The position numbers and the translations under genes are program-made. A DNA stretch of 64,000 nt from Candidatus Didemnitutus sp. (GTDB taxonomy: Bacteria; Verrucomicrobiota; Verrucomicrobiia; Opitutales; Opitutaceae), in assembly GCA_019634575.1 (NCBI GenBank), contig JAHCAY010000002.1, positions 230,897 to 294,896 on the forward strand, given 5' to 3'. Shown piece after piece: positions 52,345 through 61,151 of the stretch (within the stretch, counting starts at the first letter, position 1; each line of letters begins with the position of its first letter). The notes under the pieces were generated by a model that was not told where the DNA came from, did no database searches, and saw nothing but the letters and a program-made list of their open reading frames with translations.

Positions 52345-52599
52345 ACGGACCGGAGCGCGCTTCGGGCGGAGGCGTGAGCCGCGGGACTGCATCGAACTCG
52401 GCCCGGCGCTCGCCGCTCCGCCGCGGCTGCACGCGCACATTTGCCAGTCTCGACTGCTTTGTCCCTTGCCATCGCGAGGCGAGCCGATGTCTTTCCGCCG
52501 CGGAGCATTTCGCCAAGCGGTCACGCCCTCCACGTGCCGGCGCTCCCGGTCACCACACTTGGCAAGTTTTCACGGGCCACCCACGTCACGAGGATCGCC

Positions 52600-54021
52600 A
52601 TGTCCCTGCCCGCCCCGCTCGACACCTATCAACAGGTGTTCGCCCTGTCCATGCTCTCGAACCGCGCCAGCGCCTTCACCGGCCCGGCTGCGGCGCTCCA
52701 GCAACAGCTCCAATACGAGCTCTCCAGCTATCTTTCCGGCACCAATCTGAAGACCGTCTCCAACGGCGGCTTCGTGCCCGACACCGATCCGCTGCCCGGC
52801 CTGTTGCCCGGCATCCCAACCTACCTCGGCGACTGGACGCTCGAGTGGGGCCCGGTTGTTTTCTCGCACACGCGCAAGGACGGGAAACCCACCGGCGTCG
52901 CCGACAACGCTGTCTTCGTCGCCAGCTGCCCCGCCGTCACCTTCCCCGGCTGCCCCAACACCAATCAAAGCAACCAGCCGACCGGCACGCTCACCACCTA
53001 CGTCGTCGCCATCGCCGCGACGAATCCGACCTCGATCTACGACTGGACCGTGGAGGATTTCGATGTCAGCTCGTCCGTGCCGTGGAACGGCTGGACGCCC
53101 GGCAATCTCACGCCCGCATCCAAACCGGTCGGCCTGACCACGCCGGTGATCTCGATGGGCACGGCCATCGGCGTCAGCACCGTTCTCAGTCTCACGCCGC
53201 CCGCCGCCGCGCCCGGCAGCGGCCAGACATTGCCGCAATTTCTCTCCCAACTGAAACCCGGGCCCAACTCCGCCATCGTTTTCACCGGCCACAGCCTCGC
53301 GGGCGCACTCTCGCCCACGACGGCGTTCCAACTGCAACGCAGCGGCGCGCTCTCCGGCTTCGCGTATAATCTCGTTTATCCCACCGCCGGCGCCACGCCG
53401 GGCAATCTGCCCTTCGTGTCCGCATTCAACACCGCCTTTCCCAGCCCGCCCAAGGATCCCGCCACCGGCGCCACGTGGCAAATACCCGCCGGCGCGCCCT
53501 ACCAATGCTGGAATACTCTCCTCTGGAATCGCTACGACGTCGTGCCGCACGCGTGGTATGCGTTTTTCGGCGGTTCGCCCAAGCTCTCGGAGATTCCCAC
53601 ACTCTACGGCAGCCCCGCGCTCTCGAGCGTGAGCGATCTCGCGACCGGCGCGGCGGCGAACTCCGCTTTCTCGACCGCGATCTACGCCCACACCCGCAAC
53701 GCCCCGCTGCCCGGCACGCTCCAGCCCGGCGTCATGCTCGGCTCGAGCTACGTGTCGACGCCCACGCCGCCGACGGCGTTCGAGCAATTCCTCGCACAAC
53801 TCTACGTGCAGCACATCGGCATGTATTCCGGCATCCCGGCGAATCCGCCGCAGATCCCGAACGCCACGCCCGGCGTGATTCTGCCCTCGCCGGTGCCACA
53901 CCCATCGCCCGCGCTGCCCCGTTTGCCCGGCGTCTCCACCCTCGAGCTCGACCTCGAAGCCTTCGCCCAACGCATCCTGACGCAGATCGAAGACTGGCTG
54001 AAGAAACACCACCTGCCGTGA
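52600..54021 (+). CDS. Lipase-like (class 3 type) protein with GHSLAG motif
   Basis: 473 residues from the ATG at 52600 (MSLPAPLDTYQQVFALSMLS). The nucleophile elbow is GHSLAG in SAIVFTGHSLAGALSPTTAF near residue 225, followed by helix-like sequence as in class 3 lipases. A Gly-Asn or Asp acid and a His can be suggested (WNRYDVVPHAWYAFFG near 310, where D...H is usual) but not proved. No signal peptide or transmembrane helix is visible. The sequence is rich in Pro, Thr and Ala, giving a loop-rich protein. It should hydrolyse an ester if active. The frame extends upstream to 52441 without family resemblance. The C-terminal helix ends EDWLKKHHLP. Confidence 0.68.
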   Translation: MSLPAPLDTYQQVFALSMLSNRASAFTGPAAALQQQLQYELSSYLSGTNLKTVSNGGFVPDTDPLPGLLPGIPTYLGDWTLEWGPVVFSHTRKDGKPTGVADNAVFVASCPAVTFPGCPNTNQSNQPTGTLTTYVVAIAATNPTSIYDWTVEDFDVSSSVPWNGWTPGNLTPASKPVGLTTPVISMGTAIGVSTVLSLTPPAAAPGSGQTLPQFLSQLKPGPNSAIVFTGHSLAGALSPTTAFQLQRSGALSGFAYNLVYPTAGATPGNLPFVSAFNTAFPSPPKDPATGATWQIPAGAPYQCWNTLLWNRYDVVPHAWYAFFGGSPKLSEIPTLYGSPALSSVSDLATGAAANSAFSTAIYAHTRNAPLPGTLQPGVMLGSSYVSTPTPPTAFEQFLAQLYVQHIGMYSGIPANPPQIPNATPGVILPSPVPHPSPALPRLPGVSTLELDLEAFAQRILTQIEDWLKKHHLP

Positions 54022-54183
54022 CCTTCCGACGGCGCCGCCGCGACTGAGCGCGTGGCGCCGTCTTCTTTTCGCGCCGCGTGGTTCATCGGGCGACCCTCGT
54101 GCATACTGTCGACGAATGGATGAGACGCTCCGCGGCATTGGTATCGCTTTTCCGCGGGAGCCTGAGACACCTCAAGGCAACCC

Positions 54184-54900
54184 ATGCCCGCCCGCACGCC
54201 CGTTGACCAACGTTTCGAGCTTTTCGACCACGCCATCGCGCAGATGGGGAAACGCCTCGAACGCGTGCGCCATCCGGAGCAGATGATGGAAGCCCTCGGC
54301 TGGGGCATGGCTGAACTCGATCGCACCTACGCCGAGACCCGCCGCAGCGTGCTGGCCAAGGTCGCGTGCCACTCGGGCTGCGACGCCTGCTGCCACGTGC
54401 CCGTCGACGTGCAGGCGCACGAGGTCTTCTTCGCCGCGAATCACATCCAGCTCCATTTCTCCGCCACGGAACTCACCGAGCTCCTCGAACGTCTCGCCAC
54501 GCACCGCGCCAACATCGCCGCGCTCGCCCCCGGCGACCGCGATCTCATCCGCCAGCCGTGCGCGCTGCTGCGCGACGGCGCGTGCTCGATCTACGCCGGA
54601 CGCCCGCAGGCTTGCCGCACACACCACACCAGCGACGCCGCGCTGTGCGCCGCCTACAACGACGAATCGGGCGTCGAGATCGAGAAAGCCTACATCCCCG
54701 CCCTGCGTGCCCGCATGTTCGCCGTCATGCTCGGCGTCGACGAAGCGCTCGAGTCCGCCGGCTACGACGAGCGCTGCTACGACTACGGCACCGCGTTGCA
54801 CGAGGCGCTCACCAACAGCCTTTGCCTCGTCAACTGGATGCGGCGCCACAACGCCTTCCCCGACTCCTGCCTCGCGTATCCCGACGAGCCGGGCAAGTGA
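54184..54900 (+). CDS. YkgJ-family cysteine-cluster protein
   Basis: 238 residues. The zinc/iron-binding cysteine cluster is ACHSGCDACCHVPVDVQAHE near residues 61-80, then PCALLRDGACSIYAGRPQAC near 126-145, giving the C-x3-C-x2-CC ... C-x6-C-x8-C spacing of the YkgJ family. A further Cys-rich part follows (ERCYDYG, NSLCLVN, DSCLAYP). The family is thought to bind a metal or cluster and is often annotated as Fe-S oxidoreductase; evidence for activity is thin. Alone on its strand; a hairpin follows 35 bases after the stop. Confidence 0.88.
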   Translation: MPARTPVDQRFELFDHAIAQMGKRLERVRHPEQMMEALGWGMAELDRTYAETRRSVLAKVACHSGCDACCHVPVDVQAHEVFFAANHIQLHFSATELTELLERLATHRANIAALAPGDRDLIRQPCALLRDGACSIYAGRPQACRTHHTSDAALCAAYNDESGVEIEKAYIPALRARMFAVMLGVDEALESAGYDERCYDYGTALHEALTNSLCLVNWMRRHNAFPDSCLAYPDEPGK

Positions 54901-54935
54901 CCGGGCGTCGGCGCATCGACAACGCATGAAAGGTG

Positions 54936-54958
54936 GTCGCCGCCGTCCCGGCGGCGAC
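54936..54958. terminator. Hairpin between convergent genes
   Basis: Arms 54936-54944 (GTCGCCGCC) and 54950-54958 (GGCGGCGAC) form a 9-base perfect stem with a 5-base loop. There is no T-run, so termination is not certain. It lies between the YkgJ-like gene and the convergent gene at 55002-55424. Confidence 0.45.
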
Positions 54959-55001
54959 ACGGCACCGGCGGGGAAGACGACGCCCACCCCGTCAACGCAC
55001 C

Positions 55002-55424
55002 TCACGCCGTGCCACGATTCGAGTCCTCCGGTCGCGGCGCATCGGCCGGCAGCGCGACGCCGGCCTTTTCCAGTTCGCGCCGCAGTGCAGGCAGGTAGCG
55101 ATGCGGCAACTCCTCGAGCTCAAATGTGAACTCCACCTCCATGCCCTCGTCCTCGAGGAAGAGCAGGATTTCGTCGAGCTCGTCGATATCCTCATCGAGA
55201 AAATGCTCGTCGATCACCGACTGGTTGCCGCGATGCGCCACCAGCGTGGGCCAGAAGCGGTCTGCGTCCGGCTCAGCGCCGTGCAGCGTCACCGGACCGT
55301 GCAGCCCGGCGCGCTCGATGCGCGCCGCGTAGTCGCTCAAGCGCGTGAACGCGAAGGCGAGATTCGCGAGCCGCGCCTGCCGGAGCAGGGCTTCGCGTTG
55401 TTGGAGGAGGTGGGAAAGGTTCAT
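55002..55424 (-). CDS. Hypothetical acidic protein
   Basis: 140 residues from the ATG at 55424 (MNLSHLLQQREALLRQARLA). The first 40 residues are helical and basic, the central part is strongly acidic (VIDEHFLDEDIDELDEILLF, then LEDEGMEVEFTFELEELPHR), and the end is Pro/Glu-rich. It has no cysteine and no membrane segment. I do not recognise a family. The coding reality is supported by length, codon-third GC bias and a GAGGAGG-rich sequence ahead of the start. The frame continues to 55508 without further support. Confidence 0.6.
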   Translation of the reverse strand: MNLSHLLQQREALLRQARLANLAFAFTRLSDYAARIERAGLHGPVTLHGAEPDADRFWPTLVAHRGNQSVIDEHFLDEDIDELDEILLFLEDEGMEVEFTFELEELPHRYLPALRRELEKAGVALPADAPRPEDSNRGTA

Positions 55425-55865
55425 GGTGTTTGGATGCGGCTGCGCCGCGGTTGAAGGTTTACGGTGGTTGTCCATCGCACGGTCGAAACCAGTCACGCTC
55501 GCGCCCAACGCCGCGGTCGGCGTGCCACTGGGCCCATCGCTGTCCCGTCCTGTCGTTGCCTGACCTGCTATCTCGTAGAAGTCGCTAACGCAGAAACCTG
55601 AAACTCGTTGCCTGACTCAAATCACAGTCTCGACCGTGCATCTGACCCGACATCGAACACCCTTCTGATTCGTCACATTTTCGCGTTCCGCAAGTGAAAT
55701 CCCTCCGGACACGCCCGGCCGCGCGCCACCCAGTCCGCCATCGTCTTCGCCGTGAACATCTCTCGTCGCAGTCCTGTCGTCGCAACCGGGATCGCCTACG
55801 CATATCTACTTAGGCGCGCAGCGGGAACTTGAGCGTCGCGCGGCCGCCGCCTTCATGCTGCGGCC
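55425..55865. other. Gap before the HAF-repeat gene
   Basis: No supported gene. Short frames are Arg/Ser-rich. The sequence is moderately GC-poor at 55580-55690. I see no repeat or clear hairpin; the promoter of the HAF-repeat gene should lie near its end. Confidence 0.45.
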
Positions 55866-56996
55866 ATGTTTCGCCCTACTTGTTTCTTCGCAGCTCTTCT
55901 TGGACTTGCCGGATCCGCGCTGGCGCAGACTACGCCGGCGATTCAATCGCTCACCGCGCTGGGCACGCTCGGCGGCCCCACATCCCGCGCCTACGCGGTG
56001 AACGATGCCGGTCAGATCACAGGCTACTCGGTCGACGCAAGCAATCACCAGCACGCCTTCATCTACTCGGGCGGCGTGATGACCGATATCAACCCGGTGG
56101 CGGCAACCGGCACTTCCTACGGCAATTCCATCAACAATTCCGGCACGGTGGTCGGCTACGCCCAGGTTGGTGCCACGGTCACACCTTTCTCCTATTCGGG
56201 AGGCACCGCGACCGATCTCACCTCCGTGCTCGGCTCGCCCGCCTATCCTCGCGGCATCAATGACGGCGGCATGATCGCCGGCGGCCTCAGCGCCGCCGGA
56301 TTCACCTTCGCCGGCGGTTCGGTCACGACTCTGCCCGCGGGCTCCACCGCCTTGGCCATCAACAACGCCGGCGTCGCCGTCGGCTCGATTGCCAACAACA
56401 ACTTCACCGCCGTGCATGCCGCCTCCTTCGTCAACGGCGTCGCGACCGACCTCGGTTTGCTTTCCGGAAAAACCAACTCGCTTGCCACCGCCGTCAACAG
56501 CTCCGGGGCGATCGTCGGCTACAGCTACACCAACGCCTTCGACGACGTCGCATTTCTCTACCAAAATGCCACCTTGATGAGCCTCGGCACGTTGGGCGGC
56601 TCGCATGCGAAGGCACAGGGCATCAACGACGCCGGCGACGTCGTCGGCTTCGGTTCACCGCCAGCGGGAGGCACCGATCACGCCTTTCTCTATCGCGACG
56701 GCACGATGTATGACCTCAACACCCTCGCCGCGAGCTTCCTCGTCGCTGGCCCGGTGGGAGCCGACACCGTCGGTTGGACCTCGCTGAACTACGCCTACGA
56801 TATCAACAACAGCGGCCTGATCGTCGGTTGGGGCAACTACGCCGTCGGAAACTGGACGGTCTACAGTCGCGCTTTCGCGCTTCAACTGGCCAACGCTTCG
56901 CCGGTGCCGGAACCGGCCCAAGCCTCCCTGTTCCTCGGTCTCGTCATTCTCGGCCTCGCACGCGGCAGCCGGCGCCGCCGCACGGCACATCGCTGA
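55866..56996 (+). CDS. Secreted HAF-repeat protein with PEP-CTERM sorting signal
   Basis: 376 residues. Signal peptide MFRPTCFFAALLGLAGSALA. The body holds about seven degenerate repeats of 40-45 residues with the pattern LGTLGG ... A-x-x-(I/V)N(D/N)(A/S)G-x-(I/V)-(V/T)G(Y/F)S (for example AVNDAGQITGYSVD, SINNSGTVVGYAQV, GINDAGDVVGFGSP), typical HAF repeats. The C-terminus is PVPEPAQASLFLGLVILGLA followed by RGSRRRRTAHR, a PEP-CTERM signal: VPEP, membrane helix, basic tail. Such proteins are processed by an exosortase and exported to the surface or extracellular matrix. The exosortase is not in the window. The repeats probably fold as a beta-propeller-like structure. Confidence 0.88.
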   Translation: MFRPTCFFAALLGLAGSALAQTTPAIQSLTALGTLGGPTSRAYAVNDAGQITGYSVDASNHQHAFIYSGGVMTDINPVAATGTSYGNSINNSGTVVGYAQVGATVTPFSYSGGTATDLTSVLGSPAYPRGINDGGMIAGGLSAAGFTFAGGSVTTLPAGSTALAINNAGVAVGSIANNNFTAVHAASFVNGVATDLGLLSGKTNSLATAVNSSGAIVGYSYTNAFDDVAFLYQNATLMSLGTLGGSHAKAQGINDAGDVVGFGSPPAGGTDHAFLYRDGTMYDLNTLAASFLVAGPVGADTVGWTSLNYAYDINNSGLIVGWGNYAVGNWTVYSRAFALQLANASPVPEPAQASLFLGLVILGLARGSRRRRTAHR

Positions 56997-57080
56997 ACCC
57001 CGTGCCGCCGGTGCGCTGCACTGCGCGCGCACACCGCGAGTATGCACCAGCCGATGCCGGCGGCGTGGCCGCTGCGCAGC

Positions 57081-58970
57081 TCAGCGATGCTCCTCGTAGT
57101 CGATCTCGATCTTCGCCGCGAACGCCTTCTGCTTCGCCGCACCGTTGAAGCGCACGCTGTGCGTGAGTTCGTCGTAGACGAAGCCGTTCTGCGGATCGGC
57201 CGGCACCGGCTCGCCGTCGACGCGCACGCGCAGCGTCTTCCGCGCGAGCGTGGCGCCGGGCTCCACCGGATCGAGCGCCACCGCGACGGTGTCGGCGATG
57301 CGATCGCCGAGCGCGGCGAGCGGCGCGGAGAAATCGCCGTCGATGTTCAGCACCGTGCCGCCGGTGAGCTCCGCGGCGCGCCGGTGCGAGAGATTGTTGG
57401 CGGACACGACCGCATGCATCTCGATTTTGCCGCGCTGGTTGCCCTTCACGATGATGAAGGGACGCACGACCCAGTAATTGATGTAGCCGTCGAGTGTCTG
57501 CCGCTGGTCGGGATGCTTGGTGTTGAACGCCGAGATCAGCTCGGGAAGTTTGCCGTTCTCGACCCACTCCGCCTTGCGCGTGCCGTCGCGCTGCGGCTGC
57601 CACGTCGCCATGCGCGTCTCCTCCTCGTCCATGAAATAGACCACGATCGTCGTCGCTTCCGGGCGCAGCAACGCGTGCCGGCCGGCCTGGGAGTCGGCGA
57701 CGAAGTTATACACCGCGGTGAAGGCGGTGCGGTTGTCGTCGCCGTTCGTGCCGACCTTCACCAGCTCGGCAAAGACGGCGTCCGGCGTCGACGGCGTCAC
57801 CCACGGTTGCGGCAAGGCGGGCAGCGTCACGAGCTGGCCGTTGCTAGCGACGTCCTTCGGCGCGCGCTTGGGTTGCCCCTTGCGATCGAGCACCGGCTTG
57901 CCCGCCGCGTCGAACTGCAACGAGTCGACGCGCTTGGCCTTGCGCTCCCCCTCGTTGACGAAATCCGTCGTTAGCACGCCGATGCGGTAATCGAGCTTCT
58001 TCTCGTCGAACAGCTGGCGGAAGCGGCGCAGGTTTTCCGCAATGCGCTGCTGGTGCGGCGCCATCGAGCGCGAGTTGTTGATCACGAAAATCAAGTCGAC
58101 CTCGCGGCTCTTGGTGCGGTCGGCGAGCTTGTGTTTCAGCGTGCGGATCGGCTCGACCGTGACGATCACGGAGTTCTCCACGCCGAGCTCAGGATTGTTT
58201 TCGTCGGTCGTGTAATAGTTGAAACGATCCTCGCCGACGAAGCCGGGATTCGGCGCGTAGCTCAATTCGCCCGAATGCGCGTCGAGTTTCGCGACGCCGT
58301 GCTGCGCAGGGAGCTTGGCGTCGAGGGCGTAGACGACCTTGGCGTTCGCGATGGCGGCGCGGTCGGCCTCGCGCATGAAATCCTGGTGATTGGGAATTTT
58401 CTGCGTCACCGGCGTGTTCGGTCGGGTGGTGAGCGCAACGGCGGCGGCCGTCAGGGTGCGCTCGCGCGAGCCCTTGACCGTGAATTGTTCGAGCACCACG
58501 GGCGGCGCCGGCCGCACCTGGATGACCACGCGATTCTCGTAGACGAGCCCGGAGGTCGTGTTGCGCACGGTGTAAGTGAACGCGTCCTCGCCGGTGAAAT
58601 CCTCCTTCGCCTCGTAGGCGAAATAGCCGAAGCGCGACGTCTTGTTGGCGAAGAGATCAGTGTCGTCGCCCTCGCCGGCCAGGCCCACGCGCCCGAACCG
58701 CGGCTCGCCCGTGATCGTGTAGATCAGGTCGGCCGACGTGTCCGCGGTGAGGATTTCCGGCGCGACCACCAAGCGACCGGACAAGCGCCGCCCTTCGACC
58801 TCGAGCGTCGTCGGGCGCGGCGCGACGATCTTCTCCGCCCCGCCCGACATCGCGAACGCCGCCGCCGTGCCGGTCGCATCGGACTGCCCCGCGCCGTGCA
58901 CGCACAGCATCGCCGCGAGGAAAAGGAAAACCATCCGCGCCCAAGCGGGCATCTTCATCGTGCAGGTCAT
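57081..58970 (-). CDS. Secreted von Willebrand factor A protein with Ig-like repeats
   Basis: 629 residues. Signal peptide in the first 28 (RMVFLFLAAMLCVHG). Two cadherin/Big-type repeats follow with the GEDAFTYTV and GEDRFNYYTTDENNP motifs (about 60-160 and 200-280). The VWA domain starts EVDLIFVINNSRSMAPHQQR near residue 295; the MIDAS Asp of DxSxS is replaced by Asn (N-N-S-R-S), which may weaken metal binding. A later VVYFMDEEETRMATW and GNQRGKIEMHAVVSANNLSH belong to the domain, and a C-terminal beta region ends RFNGAAKQKAFAAKIEIDYE. It is probably an envelope adhesion or assembly protein. Alternative starts at 58958 and 58952. Confidence 0.82.
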   Translation of the reverse strand: MTCTMKMPAWARMVFLFLAAMLCVHGAGQSDATGTAAAFAMSGGAEKIVAPRPTTLEVEGRRLSGRLVVAPEILTADTSADLIYTITGEPRFGRVGLAGEGDDTDLFANKTSRFGYFAYEAKEDFTGEDAFTYTVRNTTSGLVYENRVVIQVRPAPPVVLEQFTVKGSRERTLTAAAVALTTRPNTPVTQKIPNHQDFMREADRAAIANAKVVYALDAKLPAQHGVAKLDAHSGELSYAPNPGFVGEDRFNYYTTDENNPELGVENSVIVTVEPIRTLKHKLADRTKSREVDLIFVINNSRSMAPHQQRIAENLRRFRQLFDEKKLDYRIGVLTTDFVNEGERKAKRVDSLQFDAAGKPVLDRKGQPKRAPKDVASNGQLVTLPALPQPWVTPSTPDAVFAELVKVGTNGDDNRTAFTAVYNFVADSQAGRHALLRPEATTIVVYFMDEEETRMATWQPQRDGTRKAEWVENGKLPELISAFNTKHPDQRQTLDGYINYWVVRPFIIVKGNQRGKIEMHAVVSANNLSHRRAAELTGGTVLNIDGDFSAPLAALGDRIADTVAVALDPVEPGATLARKTLRVRVDGEPVPADPQNGFVYDELTHSVRFNGAAKQKAFAAKIEIDYEEHR

Positions 58971-59174
58971 CGTAGGGAAATCGCTATCTGCGTTAGTCTC
59001 AGACCGCCAGAACTAGTTCCGCCATCGGTCGAACTCCGCCCGCTATTATTCGGAACCTTCCTCACGCCCAACGCGTCAACCGGCGCGCCGCCAATCGGAC
59101 GACCTGAAGGGAAAAACACAGGACGCACAGGACTCCTGACACGACGCTGTCAGCGGCCCATGCGATAACCGGTG

Positions 59175-59753
59175 ATGCGCATCGCCCAGACCCTCTTCTA
59201 CGGAGCCGCCAGTCTCGACGGCTTCCTCGCCACGGCCGACGACAACATCGATTGGCTGCTACAGTTCGGCAACGAGGCGTCGAGCTACGCCGCATTCATC
59301 GCGGAAGTCGGCGCGCTCGCCATGGGCGCCTCGACCTACGAATGGCTGTTGCGCCAGCATGTGCGCCCCAACACGCCCGCCGCGCAGCCATGGCCCTACG
59401 CGCAACCGACCTGGGTCTTCACGCATCGCTCGCTTCCCACCGTGCCGGGCGCCGACGTGCGTTTCGCGTGCGGCGACGTCGCTCCCGTTCACGCCGCAAT
59501 GCGCGCCGCCGCCGGCGACCGGAACATCTGGATCGTCGGAGGCGGCGAACTGCTCGGGCAATTCCACGACGCCGGCCTGCTCGACGAGTTGATCGTCCAA
59601 ATCACCCCCATCACGCTCGGCGCCGGCAAGCCGCTGCTCCCGCGCGCGATTCACACGCCGCCGCTGCGCCTGCTCTCCGCCGAGCGGGTCGGCGACGCCT
59701 TCGTCGAGTTGCGCTACGCCGTGCCGCACGGTCCCACGGACTCACGTCGTTGA
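59175..59753 (+). CDS. Dihydrofolate-reductase/RibD C-terminal family protein (second of two)
   Basis: 192 residues from the ATG at 59175; a GTG lies one codon before. N-terminus MRIAQTLFYGAASLDGFLAT then DNIDWLLQF; core ALAMGASTYEWLLRQ, PTWVFTHRSLP, GDRNIWIVGGGELLGQFHDA, LLDELIVQITPITLGAGKPL. These are the signature strands and NADPH-binding glycine loop of the YyaP/RibD C-terminal family. It shares the fold and probably the reductase role of the gene at 49724-50365, but the two differ in length and N-terminus and belong to different subgroups. The substrate is unknown. The stop is 13 bases from a possible tiny membrane peptide gene. Confidence 0.87.
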   Translation: MRIAQTLFYGAASLDGFLATADDNIDWLLQFGNEASSYAAFIAEVGALAMGASTYEWLLRQHVRPNTPAAQPWPYAQPTWVFTHRSLPTVPGADVRFACGDVAPVHAAMRAAAGDRNIWIVGGGELLGQFHDAGLLDELIVQITPITLGAGKPLLPRAIHTPPLRLLSAERVGDAFVELRYAVPHGPTDSRR

Positions 59754-59766
59754 GAGAACGGGAGCC

Positions 59767-59835
59767 ATGATCGCCGCCCTCATCATCCTCGCCGCGCTGG
59801 TCTGTCTCGTCGCCCTCGACGGCGGCAGCGAGTAG
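59767..59835 (+). CDS. Possible 22-residue membrane peptide
   Basis: ATG at 59767, TAG ending at 59835. The peptide MIAALIILAALVCLVALDGG, then SE, is a single hydrophobic helix. A GGGAG element lies about 5 bases before the ATG. It follows the reductase-like gene by 13 bases. The size is too small to judge by codon statistics, so this is only a candidate; chance occurrence is quite possible in Leu/Ala-rich GC-rich sequence. Confidence 0.3.
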   Translation: MIAALIILAALVCLVALDGGSE

Positions 59836-59877
59836 TCCGGCAGCGCGGCCACGACCGACCCGCCGGAGCCGCCGGCC

Positions 59878-60225
59878 TCACTCCACCGTCGCCCCGATCG
59901 CGATCGTCTCCTCGCGGTGCTCCTCGGCGTGCTCTTCCTCGACCTCGCGGAAGCGCTCGGCATTGAAACCGAGCTCGGCGCGGTTGCCGTTGAACGGATC
60001 GAGCGGATTCACGAGTTCGTGCAACAGGATGCGCACGGTGACGCTCTCCTCCGACGCGCCGTTGGGGACGATCTTGCCGTCCTTCACGATCGCCAGCTTC
60101 TCTCGGCCGAGCGACACCTCGCGCACGGTGTAGGTCGCGCCCTTCACGGGCAGCGCCATATAGAATTCCTTGATCGCCGCCGGGAAGACGTCGTCCACGC
60201 ACACTACTTTTGCACCGACTTTCAT
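59878..60225 (-). CDS. Hypothetical protein, acidic C-terminus
   Basis: 115 residues from the ATG at 60225 (MKVGAKVVCVDDVFPAAIKE). The first 70 residues alternate short strands with charged turns (GATYTVREVSLGREKLAIVK), compatible with a small beta-barrel. The end is Glu-rich (REVEEEHAEEHREETIAIGA). A similar small-protein type with an N-terminal K-x-G-x-x-V-x-C/V-x-D is widespread in phage and bacterial genomes but function is unknown. No signal peptide. It lies between the reductase-like gene (convergent) and the membrane sensor gene (same strand, 95 bases upstream). Confidence 0.68.
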   Translation of the reverse strand: MKVGAKVVCVDDVFPAAIKEFYMALPVKGATYTVREVSLGREKLAIVKDGKIVPNGASEESVTVRILLHELVNPLDPFNGNRAELGFNAERFREVEEEHAEEHREETIAIGATVE

Positions 60226-60320
60226 CGCTTCCACGGGACACACCCGTGCAGGAAAGGCAACCTTCCGAATTTCCGCCGCACGCCAGGCGATCGAGGTCGC
60301 CAGTCCGCTCCGCTTCGGCG

Positions 60321-61151
60321 CTAGGCCCGTTTGCAGTCCGGCCCGCCCACGAGCTTCGCCTGGCAATCGGGGCAAATGCCGTGCGTGAACGTCGCGTCGG
60401 TGTGCGTCGATACGTAGCTCTCCAGCGCGCTCCAATAACCTTCGTCCGAGCGCACCTTGCGGCACCATGCGCAGAGTGGCAGCAAGCCCTTGAGCGTCTT
60501 CACACTGTTCAACGCCTCCTCCAGTCGCCGGTTCGCCTCGCGCAATTCCGTCTCCTTCCGACGGCGTTCCGCCACTTCCGCTTCCGCCTCGGCGAGCGAC
60601 GCCCGGATTTGCCGTGTCGCCGCGAGCGTCAAGCCACCCACACAGGCGAAAAACGCCGAGGCGGTGATCCACTGGGTGAACGTCACCCGGTAGTCCGGTG
60701 CGGGCAGCCAGCCACGATTCTCCATCCCAATCAATCCGGCCACCGCGAGCGAACCCGCCGCGACCGAGACGACCATGGCGCGCGCGCCGAACACCAAGCC
60801 CGTGCACAGCACGATGATCAGATAGAATCCCAGCGCAGGCGCCCGGATGGTGCCGAGCATCGCCAACCCAAACGTCGTCGTGACGAACGACCCGCCCAGC
60901 CAGAGCATCGCTCCGAGCTCCAGTCGGTCCCGTTTCACCAACGCATAGGGAATCGTGCCCAGCGCGATCGTCACGAACATCGCGTAGCTGACCGAACGGG
61001 ATGCGTGCCCACCGAGAAGATTGCCGCCCGTCGCCACCAATAGCCACACCGTGCTGAACCAATAGCAGATGATAAACAGGCGCGCGCGCGCCTCGCGATT
61101 TCGGTCCGCGGACGACGCGGGCTCCGTCCACAGATCGCGCAGCCATTTCAT
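60321..61151 (-). CDS. Membrane sensor-like protein with C-terminal Cys motif, no output domain
   Basis: 276 residues. Six hydrophobic helices between about 25 and 185 form a MASE-like membrane sensor. A charged coiled coil follows (ASLAEAEAEVAERRRKETEL, then REANRRLEEALNSVKTLKGL). The end carries LLPLCAWCRKVRSDEGYW and then FTHGICPDCQAK, a C-x2-C ... C-x2-C pattern seen as a tail on many histidine kinases and PAS-domain proteins, where it probably binds a metal ion. Here it stands without kinase, GGDEF or cyclase domain, so it would need a partner to signal. The Lys/Arg-flanked first helix sets the start at 61151 (MKWLRDLWTE). Confidence 0.78.
   Translation of the reverse strand: MKWLRDLWTEPASSADRNREARARLFIICYWFSTVWLLVATGGNLLGGHASRSVSYAMFVTIALGTIPYALVKRDRLELGAMLWLGGSFVTTTFGLAMLGTIRAPALGFYLIIVLCTGLVFGARAMVVSVAAGSLAVAGLIGMENRGWLPAPDYRVTFTQWITASAFFACVGGLTLAATRQIRASLAEAEAEVAERRRKETELREANRRLEEALNSVKTLKGLLPLCAWCRKVRSDEGYWSALESYVSTHTDATFTHGICPDCQAKLVGGPDCKRA

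Noticed and set aside
54172..55005. Minus-strand frame of 277 codons opposite the YkgJ-like gene
   Set aside because: Antisense shadow; the plus-strand frame has the cysteine cluster.
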